From the NCBI GenBank assembly GCA_021739765.1, contig JAIPBD010000004.1, positions 62,001 to 126,000 on the forward strand: a DNA stretch of 64,000 bases. Direction: 5' to 3'. Below are positions 54,995 through 64,000 of this stretch, piece after piece; within the stretch, counting starts at the first letter, position 1; each line of letters starts with the position of its first letter. Below the pieces are notes generated by a model, which was given only the letters and a program-made list of their open reading frames with translations, ran no database searches and was not told where the DNA came from. Origin of the DNA: Melioribacteraceae bacterium (lineage in GTDB: Bacteria; Bacteroidota; Ignavibacteria; Ignavibacteriales; Melioribacteraceae). The position numbers and the translations under genes were made by a program.

Positions 54995-56509
54995 ATGTTC
55001 AAGTATTACAAGGTATTCATATTATTAATTTTTCTAGGTCTCTCTAATAGTCTTCTCGCTCAGCAAAGAGCTGTTGAAGATTTTATTAAGAAGATAGACG
55101 TTAAGTTAAAAGATGATGTTAAATATCTCAATTTACATTTTTACACTTATCGTCCAAGCGAAAACCCTGATCCAGAATTTAGGTCAATTCCCCGACCGGA
55201 AGGAAGGGAACCGTACTCTTTCGTTGATGATGAATATTACTCCTACGATATAGTGTTTTTAAAGGACGGCGTTGGTCTTGATTCAATTTATGTTCTATAC
55301 GTAAAACAAATAAAACAACCGGCTCCTACTGAGGGAGGTTTATTTGATCAGGCTGCCGCTACAAATGATACCACAATCGTATTAAAGTTTAACGACCTTT
55401 GGTATTTAAAAAATGAACAACGTTCCTATTATGACAAATTCCTTGAAATTATTCAGCAAAAACTGATCGAATCCGAAGATAATTATCAAGAAGTCCCGAC
55501 ATTACTCGGCTTAAATGTGGATAATCAAATTAAAACCAGCTTAGGAATGACGTCTCGGGATAATTCAGACTATCTTCGTTTTGAAAGAATTATGAGTCAT
55601 CACTGGTTTATGAAAGAACCGGAAAAAAGATCTGGGAGAGGCAGAGGAGGTTCTGCCGGAGCTGACTCACCATTTAGATTCGATGTCAGCCTTACAAAAA
55701 TAGGGTTCTCCCATGAAATGATGTCTTTTGGTAATGGCGTCGCCGGAGTGGAAATCTCATTCGAAGAACCGGTATTAAATTTATTGCCTTACCAATCAGG
55801 TGCAATGGCCGCCGGATCAAGAATATTATTCGCGATGGCGAATGATCCGGATATTAATAAATCTACATACTTAGACGCTCGTTTTCAAATCAGACTACCG
55901 CTCGGGAAACTTTACGATGCAATGCCTTTTGTAATACTTGATTCAACTACGCTCAATACAAGTACCTCAGTTGTCGGGGATATTTCGGTAACCCGTCCAT
56001 TTGATCTTCCATTTATGAGACTTTACTTCGCTTTTGGTGATCCTGTTTACACATCGCCGGAATACATTGTTAATAAGGGGGCGTCAAGATATGCGTATTA
56101 TTCTTTCAGCCAGGCCGAATTCACTTATTCCTTTTTCTGGAACACAAGTGAGATTAAGGAAGGACGGTTTAAACTTGATGTTGGCGGGGGCTATTATGAT
56201 ATCCACAAAGCGACATTAAATGCATCCGGTGGGATTGGTAAAAAAGAAGTAATTCAAGACAAATTTTTCCCTGTAATCGGTTTACAATATGCTTTTGTTC
56301 CGAGAAACAATCCCTTGTTTGGTGGAAGTACGAAATTCTTCGACGGTCAAGTGAAACTTAATACTTGGTTCAAAATTGCTGAGCTTGGCGATAATCAAGT
56401 TTTAAGATTCGAAGCAATGTACGTTTCTGATCCAATCACAAGAAAAAAGCGTGAATGGGAAACTTCTGGCGGTATTTTAGTTCAATTTAGATATAGATAT
56501 GGGATGTAG
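54995..56509 (+). CDS. Predicted outer-membrane beta-barrel protein A1
   Basis: A 504-residue exported protein with signal peptide MFKYYKVFILLIFLGLSNSLLAQ at about 1-23 when ATG 54995 is used; an earlier ATG at 54968 overlaps the previous gene. The N-terminal 190 residues are soluble, then an arginine/glycine-rich linker (GRGRGG, about 218) leads into a region of amphipathic strands. The last residues FRYRYGM have alternating hydrophobic positions and fit a barrel C-terminus. It is clearly related to the gene at 57951: both keep a S(R/K)DN(S/A)D motif, the linker and FFWNTSE. I do not recognise a named family. Confidence 0.7.
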   Translation: MFKYYKVFILLIFLGLSNSLLAQQRAVEDFIKKIDVKLKDDVKYLNLHFYTYRPSENPDPEFRSIPRPEGREPYSFVDDEYYSYDIVFLKDGVGLDSIYVLYVKQIKQPAPTEGGLFDQAAATNDTTIVLKFNDLWYLKNEQRSYYDKFLEIIQQKLIESEDNYQEVPTLLGLNVDNQIKTSLGMTSRDNSDYLRFERIMSHHWFMKEPEKRSGRGRGGSAGADSPFRFDVSLTKIGFSHEMMSFGNGVAGVEISFEEPVLNLLPYQSGAMAAGSRILFAMANDPDINKSTYLDARFQIRLPLGKLYDAMPFVILDSTTLNTSTSVVGDISVTRPFDLPFMRLYFAFGDPVYTSPEYIVNKGASRYAYYSFSQAEFTYSFFWNTSEIKEGRFKLDVGGGYYDIHKATLNASGGIGKKEVIQDKFFPVIGLQYAFVPRNNPLFGGSTKFFDGQVKLNTWFKIAELGDNQVLRFEAMYVSDPITRKKREWETSGGILVQFRYRYGM

Positions 56510-56518
56510 GGAGATAAA

Positions 56519-57904
56519 ATGAAAATGATTAAAAAATACATACTGCTTATTTTTATGATTCTCTCAATTTCATTATCGGCACAGGATAATACTAATAATG
56601 CAGCTGATGCCATTTCGGAGATGAATCTTATATTTTCCAATTTAGATTACAATACTATTGCATTTGACGATCTTCGTCAAAAGTGGTTTATATCCGATCC
56701 TGAATTGGTTCGTGACGTATTCAGCAGATTCGTTGTAACGAATTCGCTTAGAAAAAACGGATTACCGGTCAGTTTAGATTCAATTCAGGCGCAAGTGGAT
56801 TATATTTATGAAGGTGAAGTTATAATCGATTTACAACGCAGGTATTATGATAATGAAATTGATCAATTTGCATTTGTTCGTGCCGACTTGGTTTCTGCGG
56901 AAAATCCGGTTTACATGTTCGATCCTGTTGATGACGGGTTTTATCTTAAGTCAATCATTGGTCCGACTTTGTATGAAAAGTTAAAAGAACAAATTTATTT
57001 CTTCAGCAATATTTCAAAAGATCCATTTGATACTAAAACCGGTTACTACTTTGATGTTGAAATTAACGCTCTTAATGGCAGAATGATGTATTGGACTACC
57101 ACATCAAGCGCGAGAAATAAATATTTAGTGGCTCTCTTTTCAAAATGGGGACATAATAACATTTATTTTCCGGGCTGGTCATTGGGTGAAGTTGTGCTCG
57201 GTACAGAGTTAACTTATTACGAAAAACTTGGCGATGATCCGAGGAATTATAATTATAGAGTCAGATTAGGAACTTCAGTCCCTTCTGGCAAGGTTGCAAA
57301 ATCTGCAATTCCGGACGTGCCGATTTTTAAGTCATCGCAAAATATTTATTATAATATTTCCGGCGATTTACTTAAACCGTTCTGGGATATTGAGGACATC
57401 TATATTGAACTTGAAGGAATGTTCGCTTTTGGGGAATACACTTATAGTGATTATGAACTTAAAAGGAAAACTGAATTCTATTCAATGCAAAACTTCTTCG
57501 GCATGAAGGTCGAATATCGAAATATTTTTAATTTATTCGATCTTGGAATGTTTGAAGCAGGAGCGAGAATATTTAGTCATGATATGCATCATTTTGAAGC
57601 TGATGCTTCGAGGCTTACAGCACTTGATGCAAATAAGGGACTATTTGATAAATTTACTCATTTCTTCGGTCTTGATTGGGGAGTTCGTAAAAGAGGCGGT
57701 TTAGTTCAACATCATGTGATGGCGGATTTTGGATATTCTTCAGCCGGTTACGGTTATGTTGGGATGAGAGCAAAGGTTACGGTAAGTGACACTTACGGAT
57801 ACGAAATAGTGTTTTATAATAATTTAGGACTGGATCCTGCTGAGTATCCATATCGTAATGATACTTATTTAATGTTTTCTTCAATTCTTCATATAAACTA
57901 TTGA
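56519..57904 (+). CDS. Predicted outer-membrane protein B1
   Basis: A 461-residue exported protein with signal peptide (about 1-21, ending SLSAQ). Its N-terminal part has the block FDDLRQKWFISDPELVRD, followed by QRRYYDNEIDQF and, further on, SARNKYLVALFSKWG. The second half is strand-rich and ends in SSILHINY, with a terminal aromatic residue as in outer-membrane barrels. It is a clear paralogue of the gene at 59480 and lies 9 bases after A1, with AGGGAG before the ATG. No named family is recognised; it is not like GldN. Confidence 0.7.
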   Translation: MKMIKKYILLIFMILSISLSAQDNTNNAADAISEMNLIFSNLDYNTIAFDDLRQKWFISDPELVRDVFSRFVVTNSLRKNGLPVSLDSIQAQVDYIYEGEVIIDLQRRYYDNEIDQFAFVRADLVSAENPVYMFDPVDDGFYLKSIIGPTLYEKLKEQIYFFSNISKDPFDTKTGYYFDVEINALNGRMMYWTTTSSARNKYLVALFSKWGHNNIYFPGWSLGEVVLGTELTYYEKLGDDPRNYNYRVRLGTSVPSGKVAKSAIPDVPIFKSSQNIYYNISGDLLKPFWDIEDIYIELEGMFAFGEYTYSDYELKRKTEFYSMQNFFGMKVEYRNIFNLFDLGMFEAGARIFSHDMHHFEADASRLTALDANKGLFDKFTHFFGLDWGVRKRGGLVQHHVMADFGYSSAGYGYVGMRAKVTVSDTYGYEIVFYNNLGLDPAEYPYRNDTYLMFSSILHINY

Positions 57905-57950
57905 TATTCGTTTGCCTAAAAGGAGAATAGAAAACATCAATTCGTGGTTT

Positions 57951-59480
57951 ATGAAACTTGGCTTTATAATTTTATTAGTTTGTTTTACAATTTCAATTTC
58001 TGCTCAATCAAAAGAGCAGGAATTGTTATTGTATTATAAATTGATTGAAAAGAAGCTCGAAGAAGATCAAACCTATCTCAGTGTTAAATCATTATCAATC
58101 AATACTCAAGATATTAAAGCTAAAATTTCTGAAAATGTTCCTCGATATTACAATTCGAATCCACTCGTATTTAATGAAAAAGACGGATACACTTATTATT
58201 TCCTTTATTTAGATGAAACGATCGATATTGACTCAATCGTGCTAATCGGAATCGTTGAGGAAATCGCACCGTCCGTTTCTACCGAAGGTGCCGGTATTTT
58301 CGCAGCGGCTGCTGCGCCTACCGATCCAATACGTGAAACTGTTTTTAAATTTAGAGACATTCATTCTCTGATGAAAACTAATCCCGATATTTACAAAAAT
58401 TTAGTTGAATTAATTAGTGATCAGCTTCAATCAGATCCGCTACTTGAACCTCGTGAATTGAATAATATTGCTGAAAAATCAAAGCTCCAGAAAAGTAAGG
58501 GAATTTCTTCTAAAGACAACGCTGATTTTCTTAATTACAATTATGTAAATGGACGCCATCATTATCCCGAAATAAAGAAAGAAACTTCCAATAGAAGGGG
58601 GAGAGGAAGGGGAAGTGCCAGCGCTTCTTCCGGAACAGATTATAAAATTGACGCAAGTTTATCACATGTAACTTTTTTTAGTAAGGAAATTGATTTCGGG
58701 TTTTCTGGTGTTGCAGCAGAAATAAATTTTGATGAGTACCTGCTAAATATGTTGCCTTGGCAACCCATGACTATGAGCATTGGTTTGCGAGGATTAATTG
58801 CACTTTCCGGCGACAAAGAAGATATGATGAAAGATTATATTCTTGATTTACGTATTCTTGGAAGAGCAAGACTCGATTTATCCTCGGTAGTAACTTCACT
58901 TCCTTGGATATTCCTCGATAAACCCGGTTTAAACGTTGGATCAGGAATAGTTTTTGATCTCAAAACAACAAGAGCGTACGGCTTACCTTTTATAAATCTT
59001 TATTTTTCCGGTGGATCTAATGACGTAACCACTCCATACACCACATTTCTGGAAAATGGGGTTGAGACCGCATATTTTTCATTTAATCAATGGGAAACTT
59101 CTTTTTCATTTTTTTGGAATACCAGCGAAAAAGCAAAATTCAGATTTAAATCAGATCTGGGTTTGGCGGGATTTAATGTTGTAAAAGCGACCTACGGCAC
59201 ATCGCCTTCCGAAGAAAAAGATTATACTGCCTTTTCTCCGATATTTAGACTTGAGGGTACTTTCGTGCCAAGCGAAGGCAACGAGTTGTTTGGAGCAAAA
59301 ATTCGATTGTTCGATAGTGTAATTAAAGGTGGATTTTGGCTGAAAGTTTTAACACTTGATGATGTTCATACTTTCAGATTTGAAACAACATTTATATTAC
59401 AACCCATGTTCAGACCTCGAAAGATTTGGGAGCCCGAAGGTCCAAGTATGTTTCAAATTAGATATAGATACGGATTCTAA
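57951..59480 (+). CDS. Predicted outer-membrane beta-barrel protein A2
   Basis: Paralogue of A1, 509 residues from ATG 57951, which gives a proper signal peptide (MKLGFIILLVCFTISISAQ). A TTG at 57912 is also in frame but lacks a ribosome binding site upstream. The strong AAAAGGAGA at 57918-57926 points to a start near 57936, where the in-frame codon is ATC, so the true start is open. Shared with A1 are the SKDNADFLN motif, the linker RRGRGRGSASASS, the LNMLPWQP region and SFSFFWNTSE. The C-terminus MFQIRYRYGF is typical of an outer-membrane barrel strand. Confidence 0.7.
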   Translation: MKLGFIILLVCFTISISAQSKEQELLLYYKLIEKKLEEDQTYLSVKSLSINTQDIKAKISENVPRYYNSNPLVFNEKDGYTYYFLYLDETIDIDSIVLIGIVEEIAPSVSTEGAGIFAAAAAPTDPIRETVFKFRDIHSLMKTNPDIYKNLVELISDQLQSDPLLEPRELNNIAEKSKLQKSKGISSKDNADFLNYNYVNGRHHYPEIKKETSNRRGRGRGSASASSGTDYKIDASLSHVTFFSKEIDFGFSGVAAEINFDEYLLNMLPWQPMTMSIGLRGLIALSGDKEDMMKDYILDLRILGRARLDLSSVVTSLPWIFLDKPGLNVGSGIVFDLKTTRAYGLPFINLYFSGGSNDVTTPYTTFLENGVETAYFSFNQWETSFSFFWNTSEKAKFRFKSDLGLAGFNVVKATYGTSPSEEKDYTAFSPIFRLEGTFVPSEGNELFGAKIRLFDSVIKGGFWLKVLTLDDVHTFRFETTFILQPMFRPRKIWEPEGPSMFQIRYRYGF

Positions 59481-60892
59481 TGTTTAATAATAATATATAT
59501 CTTCGCCTCATTATTATTCTTATGATTTCAGCTCTTTGTAGCTCAAAAAGTGTTGCTCAAGAGATGTCCGATAGTATTATGGTTGTAGAAGCCAAAGAAA
59601 TATATCGTAATATGGAATATAGCACGGTTTCTTTCGATGATCTCAAACCAAAATGGTACATAACTGACCCTGTTTTTGTCAGGGAAATTTTCAACAGGAT
59701 AGTTGTAAAAAACGCACTCAGATATAATGGGGAAAAACCTTCCAGAGAATTGTTAGAGGAAAAAGTTGAGGATGTTTATAACGGTAGTGTTTTTATTGAG
59801 CTCAGAAGAAGATATTACGATGATGAAATTGAAATCCTAAGATTTTTTTCTGAAGCAAATCTTAACAACGACAGCTCCGACTATTTCTTTGATCCGTTGA
59901 TTGATTATGTAATGATAAGGGATATAGTCGGTGTTGAGCTTTATGATAACTTAAAACAACTGTTTTATTCCCATACTGATCTTACCAAAAAATCGTTTGA
60001 TAACCAGTTGATGTACAGTTATGATATTTATCTGAATCTGTTTCGGCCTAAATTGATGTTTTGGACACTGACAACTCAAGCAAGAAATAAATACTTATTG
60101 AGTTTTTTCGGTCAGTGGGGAAATGATTACATCAGCATACCCGGTTGGCATTATCCTGCATATTTTTCAGGAATTGAACTAACCTACATCGATTCTGTAG
60201 TGAATAATCAACCTAAATTTGCATATTCAGCTAATATCGGAATATCGACTCCGGTTAGAGAACCGCAATTGAAATTAAATACTGACGAATTTGGTCAGCG
60301 TCTCTTCTACACAGGCACACAATTCTACATGAAACTCCAGGGCAATCCGCTTATATTTATTGATCCGGAATTGGATGATTTCGATTTTACACTCGAATTT
60401 GTCGCTTCAATGAGTGAAAATAGTGTTGCCGACATGGGTATTAACTACGATTCCAAATTTTTCTCAACACGAAATTATTTTGTGCTGTTTGCCAGATACA
60501 ACGATCTGATGAACTTTATGGATATGGGATGGCTGCATGCTGGATTTGGAATTACGGCATACGATGTTGAACAGTATTTGTTAGACCCGCGACAAACCAG
60601 TTTGCAATCAATAACTTCGGATGGAATTGCCGGCTGGAAAGCTGGAATTGCAATGGAGGGCGGCATATCAAACTTCGGTGGATTACTGCAATATAACTTC
60701 GATCTTTTACTGAACTTTAACTTTTCCGATGCTCTTGGAGGATTTGGTTTCAAAAGCAGCTTTACAATTAGCAATAACATCGGATTTGAATTCAAATATT
60801 TAAAAAGCATAAGGCTGTCATCCGATCCTTTACCGTTTTATAAACTGGACAGTTATTTGGTTTTCTCGCCCATAATTAGAATTAACTATTAG
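59480..60892 (+). CDS. Predicted outer-membrane protein B2
   Basis: Paralogue of B1, 470 residues with a signal peptide (about 1-26, ending SVAQ). The conserved blocks are present: FDDLKPKWYITDPVFVRE, RRRYYDDEIEILRFF, TQARNKYLLSFFGQWG and a terminal strand SPIIRINY. The start ATG shares a base with the A2 stop, so A2 and B2 are translationally coupled, which suggests a complex. The order A1-B1-A2-B2 shows a duplication of the pair as a unit. Confidence 0.7.
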   Translation: MFNNNIYLRLIIILMISALCSSKSVAQEMSDSIMVVEAKEIYRNMEYSTVSFDDLKPKWYITDPVFVREIFNRIVVKNALRYNGEKPSRELLEEKVEDVYNGSVFIELRRRYYDDEIEILRFFSEANLNNDSSDYFFDPLIDYVMIRDIVGVELYDNLKQLFYSHTDLTKKSFDNQLMYSYDIYLNLFRPKLMFWTLTTQARNKYLLSFFGQWGNDYISIPGWHYPAYFSGIELTYIDSVVNNQPKFAYSANIGISTPVREPQLKLNTDEFGQRLFYTGTQFYMKLQGNPLIFIDPELDDFDFTLEFVASMSENSVADMGINYDSKFFSTRNYFVLFARYNDLMNFMDMGWLHAGFGITAYDVEQYLLDPRQTSLQSITSDGIAGWKAGIAMEGGISNFGGLLQYNFDLLLNFNFSDALGGFGFKSSFTISNNIGFEFKYLKSIRLSSDPLPFYKLDSYLVFSPIIRINY

Positions 60893-60944
60893 AAATTCGG
60901 GCATTTTCTGTAATTAAAAATTGATAATGGGGAAGTACCTAAAA

Positions 60945-63900
60945 ATGAAAGGCATATTTTCCATGTACCGTTCGCTGATAATATTACTAATTTTTAGTGG
61001 TTTTATATATGGTCAAAAGTCTCTTGATCTCACCGCTCCTAATGGTGGGGAAAGATGGCAAATTGGATCAACACAAACAATAACTTGGAATTCGAGTAGT
61101 ATTACACAGGTTGGAATTCAACTTTCAACCGATAATGGAAATACATGGCAAACAGTTAGCACGGCAGTAAATGCAAGTCTAAATCAGTTTTCTTGGGATA
61201 TCAGTACAGTCAATTTCGATCCTTCTTCACAAAGCTTGATTCGCGTTTACGATTTATCGGATGCGACTTTTGCTGATACATCGAACGCAACTTTTACATT
61301 ATCCGAACTCACCATATTGGAACCGCTTGCTTCTACAAAATGGAAAGTAAATTCATCGGTCGATGTTCTGTGGTCAGCGAGTTCTGATATAACATTTGTA
61401 ACCATTGAATACTCTATCGATGGTGGAACGAATTGGACAAATATAGCGAGTAATCAAACCGCGAGCGCAGGAACTTATACATGGTGGGTTCAAAATACGC
61501 CCACTTCCCAAGCAGTTTTTAGAATTAAAGATTCAAATGCTCCAACAGTAGTTGTGACCACTTCAGATATTTTTACAATCGCTGACATAAACTTAACTTC
61601 ACCGAGCGGCGGCCAGGATTGGTTCTCGGGAACTGACCAAGTTATATCGTGGACTTCCACTAATATCACGAATGTTAAATTAGAATATTCAAATGATAAC
61701 GGTTCTTCCTGGATTACCATTGAAAATTCAATTTCAGCAGGCGCCGGTAATTACACCTGGACGGTTCCAAATGATCCTTCAGATGAAGCTTTGGTGAGGG
61801 TAAGTGACGCTTCAGCCTCAAATGTTTCCGATCAAAGCGATACAAAATTTGTAATCAGTTCGGTTGAAGTAACATCTCCCAATGGAGCGAATGGTTGGGA
61901 AATTGGGTCTGAGCAGACTATTACTTGGACTTCCAATTTGACAGGGAATGTTAAAATTGAGTTATCAACTGACGGTGGTAATTCTTACGGAACAACAATT
62001 ATCTCAAGTATTAATGCTTCAACCGGAAGTTATGATTACACTGTTCCTAATTTACCTTCAAATCAAGGAATAATAAAAATCTCCAATTTGGCTGATCCAA
62101 ATGAGTTTGACATTTCTGATGATAATTTTACGATAGGTGCACTGACATTGACGGCACCGGTTGGCGGTGAAACTTGGCAAAACAATAATCAATACACTGT
62201 TTCATGGACAAATACTTCCGGTATTGATTTTATCAATATAGAATATTCCCTCGATGGCACTAATTATACAACTTTCGCAACGAATATCGCGTCAAGTGAT
62301 GGAAGTTCGGTATTTACTATTCCGGGGAACGCATCATCAGCCAACGCGAAAATTAGGATAAGCGATGCTGAGACCGGAACCGGCATTAGTGATGTTAGTA
62401 ACGTATTTACAATCAGCCGATTTTTATTTATTTCACCAGTCTCATCCACTGCATGGGAGAATGGTTCGACGCAGACTATTCAGTGGACTGCATCAAATCT
62501 TAATAATATTGATTTAGCTTATACCACAAACAGCGGAACGTCCTGGGTAGATATTACATCTTCCTATGATGCCTCACTTGGATCATTTAACTGGACAATT
62601 CCTTCAGGAATTTCTACGACAGAATTGTTTTTGCGCCAGAGAGATTCAAATCGTCCGACTACAAATGTCGCCTATTCTAATCAGTTTAAGGCCGGAAGAG
62701 TGACGGTTGATACTCCGGGTGGAGGCGATAAAATTCTCGGCGGAAGTTCGTATGATATTTCATGGACGAGCAGTTCGAGTATTTCAAATCTGCAAATTCA
62801 ATACTCTTCGAACGGAGGAACAAGTTTTTCTACTGTTTCGGGTGGAGGATCTGTTGATGCGACTACGCCGCCATTTTCATGGACGGTGCCAAATGTTTCG
62901 TCCACAAATTCAAGAATAAAGATTGCGGACGCAGATGGATTAACAATAAACGATACGTCTGCTGTTTTTTCTATTGCGACACTTCAAGTAACAGCTCCGA
63001 TTAGCGGAGGTCTGCCGGCTGGCGGTTCGACGGCGATAACCTGGACTAATAGTTCGAACATCGCAAATGTCAATATTGAATTTACGCTTGATGGTACAAA
63101 TTGGACTTCGATTGCAAATAATGTTTCAGCCGCACTTGGTACGTTCAATTGGGATATTCCCAGTGGTATATCATCGTCTAACGCTCAAGTAAGAATTTCT
63201 GATGTTACTGATACCGAAATTGCCGCAACCGGTGCAGCATTTAGAATTGGAACTGTTGTTTTGGATAAACCCGAAGGAACAGATATTCTAACGGCAAACA
63301 GTACTTATAATATTGAGTGGACGGCGACTTCGAGTGTTTCAGATGTAAAATTAGAATACTCGACAAATGACGGGGTAAGCTATACAACTATTTCAGGTGG
63401 TTCTTTAGTTGAGGCTTCACTCGGATCATTTAACTGGACAATTCCTAACCTATTTACTACAACTGCTAAAATTAGAATCAGCGATGCAAACGCTTCGACA
63501 ATTTCGGATGAAAGCGAAACATTCACTATTTCCACTCTCAGAATTAGTTTTCCGAGTGGTGGTGAAGCAATATCGACCGGTGAGAATATAGATATCACTT
63601 GGACGCAAAGTGCGAATGTTTCAAGAATAAATCTTGAATACTCCTTGGATAGTACGAATTATGTTTCAATTGCATCTAACATTGATGCGACTTTGGGGAC
63701 TTTTAATTGGACAATTCCCGGCGGTCTATCGTCATCAGGTGCTGTAATTCGAATTTCAGATTTTGACAATCCGGCGGTTAGGCAGCTGAGTAATTCTTTC
63801 AAATTTGGAACTGTTTCGGTAAGTATTCCTGATGGCACGGAAAAAGTGTTTGGCGGAGGAATTTTTAGAATCGAATGGTTTTCAAGTTCCAGTATTTCTA

Positions 63901-64000
63901 ATGTTCGTCTTGAATACTCAACAGATGACGGAGCAAATTTTAATAATATTACGGGTGGAACTTCTGTTCCCGCTTCACAAGGATTTTTTGATTGGACGGT
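60945..64000 (+). CDS. Very long surface protein with at least eleven Ig-like repeats (3' end outside window)
   Basis: The plus-strand frame from ATG 60945 stays open to the window end (over 1,018 residues). A signal peptide covers about residues 1-24 (MYRSLIILLIFSGFIYGQ). The remainder is made of repeats of roughly 85-95 residues, each with the order L..P.GG..w..G....I.W, then a v.ieyStDgG.nW strand, then aWtvP or FNWTIP, and iRisda....S..F.I. Ten full repeats and part of an eleventh are seen. This is like the Ser-Thr-rich/Kre9-type beta-sandwich repeats of bacterial surface proteins. A C-terminal sorting signal, if any, lies beyond the window. It follows the A/B genes after 52 bases. Confidence 0.85.
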   Translation, partial: MKGIFSMYRSLIILLIFSGFIYGQKSLDLTAPNGGERWQIGSTQTITWNSSSITQVGIQLSTDNGNTWQTVSTAVNASLNQFSWDISTVNFDPSSQSLIRVYDLSDATFADTSNATFTLSELTILEPLASTKWKVNSSVDVLWSASSDITFVTIEYSIDGGTNWTNIASNQTASAGTYTWWVQNTPTSQAVFRIKDSNAPTVVVTTSDIFTIADINLTSPSGGQDWFSGTDQVISWTSTNITNVKLEYSNDNGSSWITIENSISAGAGNYTWTVPNDPSDEALVRVSDASASNVSDQSDTKFVISSVEVTSPNGANGWEIGSEQTITWTSNLTGNVKIELSTDGGNSYGTTIISSINASTGSYDYTVPNLPSNQGIIKISNLADPNEFDISDDNFTIGALTLTAPVGGETWQNNNQYTVSWTNTSGIDFINIEYSLDGTNYTTFATNIASSDGSSVFTIPGNASSANAKIRISDAETGTGISDVSNVFTISRFLFISPVSSTAWENGSTQTIQWTASNLNNIDLAYTTNSGTSWVDITSSYDASLGSFNWTIPSGISTTELFLRQRDSNRPTTNVAYSNQFKAGRVTVDTPGGGDKILGGSSYDISWTSSSSISNLQIQYSSNGGTSFSTVSGGGSVDATTPPFSWTVPNVSSTNSRIKIADADGLTINDTSAVFSIATLQVTAPISGGLPAGGSTAITWTNSSNIANVNIEFTLDGTNWTSIANNVSAALGTFNWDIPSGISSSNAQVRISDVTDTEIAATGAAFRIGTVVLDKPEGTDILTANSTYNIEWTATSSVSDVKLEYSTNDGVSYTTISGGSLVEASLGSFNWTIPNLFTTTAKIRISDANASTISDESETFTISTLRISFPSGGEAISTGENIDITWTQSANVSRINLEYSLDSTNYVSIASNIDATLGTFNWTIPGGLSSSGAVIRISDFDNPAVRQLSNSFKFGTVSVSIPDGTEKVFGGGIFRIEWFSSSSISNVRLEYSTDDGANFNNITGGTSVPASQGFFDWT

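Noticed and set aside
61490-63598. Several short frames antisense to the repeat protein
   Set aside because: They are shadows of the long plus-strand frame, which has a signal peptide and coherent repeats.

Overview
The window looks like a chromosomal segment of a low-GC member of the Bacteroidota/Chlorobiota/Ignavibacteriota group, and Ignavibacteria is the best guess. The reasons are an alternative complex III locus joined to an aa3-type oxidase, a GWxTD-domain protein, GldL/GldM-like gliding or type IX secretion motor genes, AT-rich codon use, and many short genes coupled by 1-4 base overlaps, often with TTG or GTG starts. This assignment is from gene content only.

Layout. 1-13.5 kb: a respiratory operon with actB (cut by the window edge), actC, an actD-actE fusion, actF, a membrane monohaem cytochrome c, SCO, cytochrome c oxidase subunits I, III, IV and II, haem O synthase and an eight-helix membrane protein with a C-terminal haem domain. 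It ends at a clear terminator. Together these would carry electrons from quinol through alternative complex III and a small cytochrome c to oxygen. 13.7-21.8 kb: prmC, dtd, an alkaline-phosphatase-superfamily enzyme, comEC, murB, an MFS transporter and an HD phosphohydrolase. 21.8-22.75 kb: a gene-free stretch holding a 21-base tandem repeat array and several inverted repeats. 22.75-25.7 kb (minus strand): VWA protein, MoxR-like AAA ATPase and a YbjQ protein. 25.9-28.5 kb: unknown protein, mannose-1-phosphate guanylyltransferase and an unusual RpiB-like protein. 28.6-31.9 kb: an Mla/MCE lipid-transport operon whose ATPase has lost every catalytic motif, plus a TPR lipoprotein. 32-40 kb: pyrK, pyrD, folC, rho, GWxTD protein, pdxA, a methyltransferase and ftsE. 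40-41.5 kb (minus): two tRNA-Arg genes (ACG and UCG), tadA and adk. 41.7-46.8 kb: glmS, then a three-gene module of a cyclic-2,3-diphosphoglycerate-synthetase-like GTPase, carbamate kinase and ornithine carbamoyltransferase. After these come tRNA-Phe and a terminator. 47.4-52.4 kb: unknown membrane proteins, a YgjP-type metallopeptidase and a second MFS transporter.

52.5-64 kb is the most interesting part. A GldL-like motor protein and two short GldM-like proteins are followed by two tandem copies of a pair of predicted outer-membrane beta-barrel proteins (A1-B1-A2-B2). Next to these is a very long repeat protein with a signal peptide and at least eleven Ig-like repeats, which runs off the window. 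I read this as a divergent, GldLM-powered envelope machine, possibly a secretion or surface-motility system, with a candidate large surface protein beside it. No gldK, gldN or sprA is seen in the window. All family assignments come from reading motifs by eye; no database search was run.
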